Assembly (NCBI RefSeq): GCF_004519545.1
Contig: NZ_SDKM01000002.1
Span: 62,001 to 126,000 of the forward strand
Reading direction: 5' to 3'
DNA from: Nocardioides guangzhouensis
GTDB lineage: Bacteria; Actinomycetota; Actinomycetes; Propionibacteriales; Nocardioidaceae
Length of the DNA stretch: 64,000 nucleotides
Both the position numbers and the translations under genes were made by a program. Of this stretch, positions 59,810 through 64,000 are shown piece by piece (within the stretch, counting starts at the first letter, position 1; each line of letters begins with the position of its first letter). The notes beneath the pieces are model-generated. The model was given only the letters and a program-made list of their open reading frames with translations, ran no database searches and was not told the DNA's origin.

Positions 59810-60847
59810 ATGAGTAGGAAGTTCGATGTCGTGATCGGCAACCCTCCCTACCAGGAGGATTCAGTCGGCGAGTCGACACACAACATGCCCATCTATGACA
59901 AGTTCATGGATGCCGCCTACGAGGTCGGCACCAAGGCTGTGCTCATCACCCCCGCGCGCTTCCTGTTCAACGCCGGCTACACGAACAAGGACTGGAACGC
60001 CAAGATGCTCGCCGACCCGCACGTGTCGGTCCCGATCTACGTTCCAAACAGCGGCGAACTGTTTCCTGGCACCGACATCAAAGGCGGTGTCGTTGTCACC
60101 TACCGCGACGCATCCAAGGAGGGAGAGCCGATAGGAACGTTCACGAAATACCCTGAGCTGAACTCGATCCTCCACAGGGTCTCGGGACGCGGGGACGGCT
60201 CCTTGACGCAGTTGGAGATAACGAACGACCGTCAGTACCGATTCACAGACCTGATGCACTCCGAGAACCCGCAGGCACGCTCATTGATGTCGGAGGGCAA
60301 CCCGTACAAGCCCGACGCGAGGACGTTCACGCGGCTGCCGTTCCTGTGGCACGCATCCAGGCCAGAGGACGGCCATCAGTACGCCCAAATTCTCGGTAGG
60401 TTTGGTACAGCACGGACGACCCGCTGGATTCGCCGGGCATACATCGACGGTCCCCAGTCATTCGACAAGTTCAAGGTTGCGGTGCCGAAAGCGAATGGCT
60501 CGGGCACCTTCGGCGAGACGCTCTCGCAACTCGTCGTGCTCGATCCCGGCGTTGGAGTCCAGGGCACGTTCATCACCATCGGAGCCTTCGACTCCCGCGA
60601 CGCCGCAGAGGCTTGCGAGAAGTACATCAAGAGCAAGTTCGCTCGGACAATGCTCGGCGTCTCGAAGGTGACGCAGGATAACCCGGCACGCACCTGGAAG
60701 CACGTACCACTCCAGGACTTCACAGACAGCTCCGACATCGACTGGAACAAGTCGATCCCCGAGATCGACGCCCAGCTCTACGCCAAGTACGGGCTCGACG
60801 CCGAGGAGATTGCCTTCGTCGAAGCCAATGTCAAGCCGATGGAATGA
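59810..60847 (+). CDS. Eco57I-type methyltransferase catalytic half (NPPY protein)
   Basis: 345 residues. It begins directly with FDVVIGNPPYQEDS, the catalytic motif IV of N6-adenine methyltransferases, followed by AVLITPARFLFNAGYTNKDW and a target-recognition-like region. Motif I is not present in this ORF; it would need the gene at 55701 or the end of the helicase protein. The ORF starts 1 nt after the helicase stop codon, with GGGAG upstream, so it is cotranscribed. Together the three genes look like one restriction-modification or antiphage system with a divided methyltransferase. Confidence 0.82.
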   Translation: MSRKFDVVIGNPPYQEDSVGESTHNMPIYDKFMDAAYEVGTKAVLITPARFLFNAGYTNKDWNAKMLADPHVSVPIYVPNSGELFPGTDIKGGVVVTYRDASKEGEPIGTFTKYPELNSILHRVSGRGDGSLTQLEITNDRQYRFTDLMHSENPQARSLMSEGNPYKPDARTFTRLPFLWHASRPEDGHQYAQILGRFGTARTTRWIRRAYIDGPQSFDKFKVAVPKANGSGTFGETLSQLVVLDPGVGVQGTFITIGAFDSRDAAEACEKYIKSKFARTMLGVSKVTQDNPARTWKHVPLQDFTDSSDIDWNKSIPEIDAQLYAKYGLDAEEIAFVEANVKPME

Positions 60848-60907
60848 CCGCCGGAGAAGAGAGGTCTTGTTGTAGCAGTCAAGGCCGACTCTCCTAGTTC
60901 GGCGGTC
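60846..60907 (+). terminator. Hairpin after the methyltransferase-helicase operon
   Basis: GACCGCCG at 60846-60853 pairs with CGGCGGTC at 60900-60907, with an inner GAGAG/CTCTC pairing. It overlaps the stop codon of the preceding gene and precedes ~120 bp of gene-free DNA. Confidence 0.5.
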
Positions 60908-61025
60908 GATCGTATTAGTCCGAGTGGAGGTGACCGATCTGTGAATCGGATAGGTAATCCCATCAGGCAGTCTTGGATGACCGCGCAGTCCGCGAGCTGA
61001 GCGGGCACTCGGTTCGCAAGGTCCG

Positions 61026-61031
61026 TAGGCT
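61026..61031 (+). promoter_or_regulatory. -10 box of the OLD-like ATPase gene
   Basis: TAGGCT is followed by GGCGGT and GTG 61038: a 6-nt gap, indicating a leaderless transcript and fixing the start codon. Confidence 0.5.
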
Positions 61032-61037
61032 GGCGGT

Positions 61038-63068
61038 GTGCTTGAGCGACCAGACTCGGTGGGCATCCGGCTCTTGGGCTTCTTCGTGCGCGACAGCCAG
61101 GTTGCCGTGCCTGCGTTGATCTCGGTTTGCGACGGCCTAAGTGTCTTGTACGGCCTCAACGGGGCCGGGAAGTCCCGGACAATCGCGGAGATCCAGCGGT
61201 TCTGGAAGGGCCAACAAAGCCCCCTTGAGGCGTTGATCCAGCTCCCCGCAGACACGAACGGGTCTTCCAGGATGCCCGTGGAGGGCCTCGATGATTGGGA
61301 TGAAGACTGGGAACGGGCGCGCGGAAGATGGGCTGATCGAGGCACAGAGGCGGCCCTGACGGCATGGGTTCGCTCCTGCTTTGACCCCGAGGAGTCGGAG
61401 TTCGCCGACCGTTACGTCTTGCCGGGCCGGTCGGCTGGCTTAGTCGGCGACTGGCTGCGATACAGACTCCTGCTCGTTGCAGCCGCTGGCGAGGCGGACC
61501 TCCCCCAGTGGGTGTCCGCGCCGGCGCTGGTGACAGGCCCGGAGTGCCCTTACGCGACGAGCGAGTTCGCACTGTATGAGGCCTACGAGAACTCCCACGA
61601 TGACGAGGTCTACGCTCAGACGGGCATCATCTGCGTCTCGCCTGCTGGAAGGATCGGCGACGACCGAACGGTCGCATGTGCCGCTCTCGGTGGCATTGGA
61701 GTTCTCGACATGCCGGCGTACTACGCCGGGCATCATCGGCGTCTTCCTCGATTGACCCCAAGCCTTGCCACAGCGGTCGACGACATCAATGAGGCCACGC
61801 GGATACTACTCTCCTCCACGGTCGATGAGGATCTGGAAGTAGTCGGCAACGAAGTCGCCGCGAGCCCCGCGCTCACCGACGCCGTGCGTCAAGTGGAGGC
61901 TGTCGCAAACCTGCACTTCGCTCGAGCGCTGCAGGACGCGCCGACACTTCGACTGCACGTCTCGGTCGCCGGGCTGGACGAAACCGTGCAGTGGTTCGTC
62001 GACCATGATCACTACGTTGCGACACCCACTCGTGGCGGAACCGGCTTCGATCCGATCTATCGCACTAGGCGAATCGACGAACTGAGCACCGCTCAGCGGC
62101 GCTGGGCGGTTTGGGGTATTCAGCGCGCGCTCGATGCCGCAGATCCCCAGGGACCGGGGCAGCGCCTGCTGCTGCTCGATGAGCCCGAAGCTGCCCTGCA
62201 TCGTTCTGCCGAGGCACAGATGGCCGAGTATGTGGCGACCCTGCCGTCCGATGGTGCCACCAACGTTCTGCTGGCAACCCACTCACCTGAATTGCTCAAC
62301 GTCCCGACAGCCAATGTCTACGAGGTCGCGCGTACGTCAGGCACCCGGTCGGTGTCGGAACTGACGTCCGCTTCGCGGGAGCATCTCGAAGAACTTGGCT
62401 TGTTGCCCAGTGATCTGCTCAGGCGACAGCGGGGCTTGGTTCTGGTTGAGGGGCTGCACGACACCCTTGTGCTCGAGGCGCTCCTCGGTGCCGAGCTCGA
62501 GGCGCTGAGAGTCGAGACGCGGGCGTTGCGCGGGACCCATCACGTGTCGCCGGCAGCCCTCGGTGTGTTGTTCGACTACACGCCTGCGCACATCTTCGTA
62601 GTGTTCGACAACATTGCCACGGCCGAGTTGAACGACCTGATGAAGAAGGTCACAGTCCTGTCGGAGAGTGGCCTCGTGGACGAAGCCGTACGCCTGCTCA
62701 ATCGCCCAACCTTCTTGGGCAGCCACGAATGGGACAAGTTGAGGGAGCTCATTCAGCGCTGCGTTGAAAGCGGAACCATTCGACGATTCACGGCCTTCGG
62801 ACTCACTGCTAAGGACGTGCTCGACTACCTACCCGTCGACACCTTCGTCCCAGGTGCAGCGAGCTGGGCGGACCTTCGTTCTCAGCATGCCGACGCCCGT
62901 AAAGACCGTCCCGGGGCAACTGCAAGGGACTTCAAGGTGTGGCTGCGAGGCCGCCCCCACAACGCTGACCTGAGCTCCGAGCACATCCTGAAGGCGGCGA
63001 ATAGCTTGGACGCGATCCCCGGTGACTTCCTGCAGTTATTCAAGACAGTTCAGGCGCGCGTCGGCTAG
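61038..63068 (+). CDS. OLD-like ABC-type ATPase with TOPRIM-like tail
   Basis: 676 residues. Walker A is LYGLNGAGKSRTIAEI (~39-46), Walker B LLLLDEPEAALH (~378), and LLATHSPELLNV supplies the H-loop. The C-terminal region begins LVLVEGLHDTLVLEALLG, the Glu-containing first motif of a TOPRIM nuclease as in OLD proteins. The second acidic motif reads IFVVFDNIATAE (Asp-Asn) instead of DxD, so nuclease activity is uncertain. OLD-family proteins act in antiphage systems, sometimes alone and sometimes with a helicase such as GajB. The gene appears monocistronic. Confidence 0.82.
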   Translation: MLERPDSVGIRLLGFFVRDSQVAVPALISVCDGLSVLYGLNGAGKSRTIAEIQRFWKGQQSPLEALIQLPADTNGSSRMPVEGLDDWDEDWERARGRWADRGTEAALTAWVRSCFDPEESEFADRYVLPGRSAGLVGDWLRYRLLLVAAAGEADLPQWVSAPALVTGPECPYATSEFALYEAYENSHDDEVYAQTGIICVSPAGRIGDDRTVACAALGGIGVLDMPAYYAGHHRRLPRLTPSLATAVDDINEATRILLSSTVDEDLEVVGNEVAASPALTDAVRQVEAVANLHFARALQDAPTLRLHVSVAGLDETVQWFVDHDHYVATPTRGGTGFDPIYRTRRIDELSTAQRRWAVWGIQRALDAADPQGPGQRLLLLDEPEAALHRSAEAQMAEYVATLPSDGATNVLLATHSPELLNVPTANVYEVARTSGTRSVSELTSASREHLEELGLLPSDLLRRQRGLVLVEGLHDTLVLEALLGAELEALRVETRALRGTHHVSPAALGVLFDYTPAHIFVVFDNIATAELNDLMKKVTVLSESGLVDEAVRLLNRPTFLGSHEWDKLRELIQRCVESGTIRRFTAFGLTAKDVLDYLPVDTFVPGAASWADLRSQHADARKDRPGATARDFKVWLRGRPHNADLSSEHILKAANSLDAIPGDFLQLFKTVQARVG

Positions 63069-63423
63069 CCCGGCCTTGAGATGGAGCCTGGGCGGGCGGC
63101 AGACGAACCGTAAGGCAACCTTCGCATCCGGCGTAAACGCGGCGGTATGACGCACGTCAGTCTGGCACCGATGAGCACCCATCCGAAGGCGACGGCGACC
63201 GAGATGAACTCCGACCCTATGGACACTTCGAGAAGTAGTCGCGGTCGACGCCGGTCGGGCGCGCCTCCCCAGCCAGGAAAGACGGCGTCAGGTTGACTCA
63301 GAGTCGGGCTTCGCGCGCGCCGACGGTGCAGCGAGCCCGGCTCTCGACGTCCTACCGCCAGAGATGACGATTCACGCGCAGGCAGACGGACTGAGAGCGC
63401 CCGTACTTCAGGGTTCCTGTCTG
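63069..63423. other. Gap with no confident gene
   Basis: 355 bp. On the minus strand an open frame around 63070-63290 includes a membrane-like stretch (SEFISVAVAFGWVLIGARLT), but it has no clear start or ribosome-binding site. It may be a remnant of a small membrane-protein gene. Confidence 0.35.
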
Positions 63424-63435
63424 TACGGTACGGCC

Positions 63436-63960
63436 ATGAGTCCGGGAGACACCTGGTGGGGCGTTTTGCTCGACGGTCTGTTCGGTGGGGTCATCGGCGG
63501 CGCGGCGACGGGCGCAGCAGTGTGGGCGACGTTGCGGCACGAGAAACGGTCGGCGCGACTCCAGAGGTTGCACGCGTCAGCCGCGCGCCTGAGCGAGATG
63601 GCGACCGTCCTAAGTCAGGAGGTCGCTTCGGCCATCCCGGACGAGGTCGACCGTGGTGACCTCCGAAGCTGGGCGGCCCAGGTGCGACTGATCCAGGCCA
63701 GCTCCTTGGATCTTTGGGCCGGCATCTCTGACGACGAGCCCGACGCAGCGCAGTTGCTCGACGGGTTGCGCGCCCGCCTTGCGGCCTCAACGTTGGGCCG
63801 GCGCGGCGAATGGATCGAGCAACGCAACGCAGCGCTCGAAGCGCTCGGATCGCTCTCGTCCTTTGCCGTCGCGTGGATGACGGAGCCTGAGCAGTTCGTG
63901 GTGAAGAAGCGCCGACGCGTCACATTCCGCTGGCCGATAAGTCGTCAACTCGGTCCCTGA
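63436..63960 (+). CDS. Small single-TM protein of unknown function
   Basis: 174 residues. One N-terminal membrane segment (WWGVLLDGLFGGVIGGAATG) is followed by a cytoplasmic, mostly helical region and a basic end (KKRRRVTFRWPI). TACGGT at 63424-63429 sits 6 nt before ATG 63436, so a longer upstream frame is discarded. No family is recognised. Confidence 0.65.
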   Translation: MSPGDTWWGVLLDGLFGGVIGGAATGAAVWATLRHEKRSARLQRLHASAARLSEMATVLSQEVASAIPDEVDRGDLRSWAAQVRLIQASSLDLWAGISDDEPDAAQLLDGLRARLAASTLGRRGEWIEQRNAALEALGSLSSFAVAWMTEPEQFVVKKRRRVTFRWPISRQLGP

Positions 63961-64000
63961 CGGTCATCGGACTCCGGTCGGGCTCCCGTCCAGCGATACC

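Larger units (their letters stand above)
40105..64000. mobile_element. Integrative (probably conjugative) element, left end to window edge
   Basis: The block starts at the tRNA-Arg fragment and continues with a conjugation module (40447-47762) and defence-type cargo (48093-63960). Cargo codons are visibly less G/C-biased than those of the chromosomal genes. Orientation of the fragment predicts the intact tRNA-Arg, and probably the integrase, to the right beyond base 64000 on the minus strand. No integrase, relaxase, VirD4-type coupling protein or replication gene is seen within the window, so the element's class is not settled. Confidence 0.65.

Noticed and set aside
63364..63435. Longer N-terminus of the last small membrane protein
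   Set aside because: The added 24 residues lie upstream of the TACGGT box whose 6-nt spacing points to ATG 63436.

Overview
The window is high-GC actinobacterial DNA. The strong G/C third-position bias, GTG starts, leaderless promoters (a TANNNT box 6-7 nt before the start codon), a Pls-type NRPS and one interspersed repeat (3143-3280) that I recall from Nocardioides genomes all suggest a Nocardioides-like member of the Nocardioidaceae. This assignment is an inference from family knowledge, not the result of a search.

The left part (1-40100) reads as ordinary chromosome. It holds the 3' end of treZ (trehalose synthesis), a WYL regulator facing a DinB-like/hydrolase gene pair, and the recC-recB-recD recombination operon. 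Next come secreted proteins (an EEP-fold hydrolase, a lipoprotein and a subtilisin), an aldo-keto reductase, an M20 amidohydrolase, an RDD membrane protein with a 9-residue repeat array, and an MFS exporter. A CYTH protein, a decayed MFS gene and several small regulators or stress proteins follow. At 26163-33463 a poly-amino-acid-type (Pls/PosA-like) NRPS, an M1 peptidase, a 4'-phosphopantetheinyl transferase and a CYTH-CHAD protein lie together. The transferase could prime the NRPS carrier domain. At 33666-38620 an MMPL transporter with a degenerate ABC-ATPase-like tail overlaps a YhgE/Pip protein. A secreted RTX-type calcium-binding protein ends this part.

At 40105-40146 the minus strand carries only the 3' half of a tRNA-Arg(ACG) gene, followed by what looks like that gene's own terminator. 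Everything to the right looks like an integrated mobile element whose other end, with the intact tRNA and the integrase, lies beyond the window. The element opens with a conjugation module (40447-47762): two small membrane proteins, a VirB4-type ATPase, a VirB6/TrbL-like membrane protein, and a secreted triple fusion of lytic transglycosylase, M23 peptidase and EEP nuclease fold. No relaxase or coupling protein is visible.

The element then carries a conflict/defence cargo (48093-63960). First is a tightly overlapped operon of an unknown protein, a 47-residue peptide, a TPR protein, a Trypco1-type protein, and a trypsin/P-loop NTPase/Sel1-repeat protein. Then come an Apea-like HEPN protein beside decayed DNA, a three-gene GIY-YIG/helicase/DNA-methyltransferase system with the methyltransferase motifs divided between ORFs, an OLD-like ATPase with a TOPRIM-like tail, and a small membrane protein. 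The trypsin/Trypco1 operon and the divided methyltransferase-helicase system are the best candidates for poorly described biology here.
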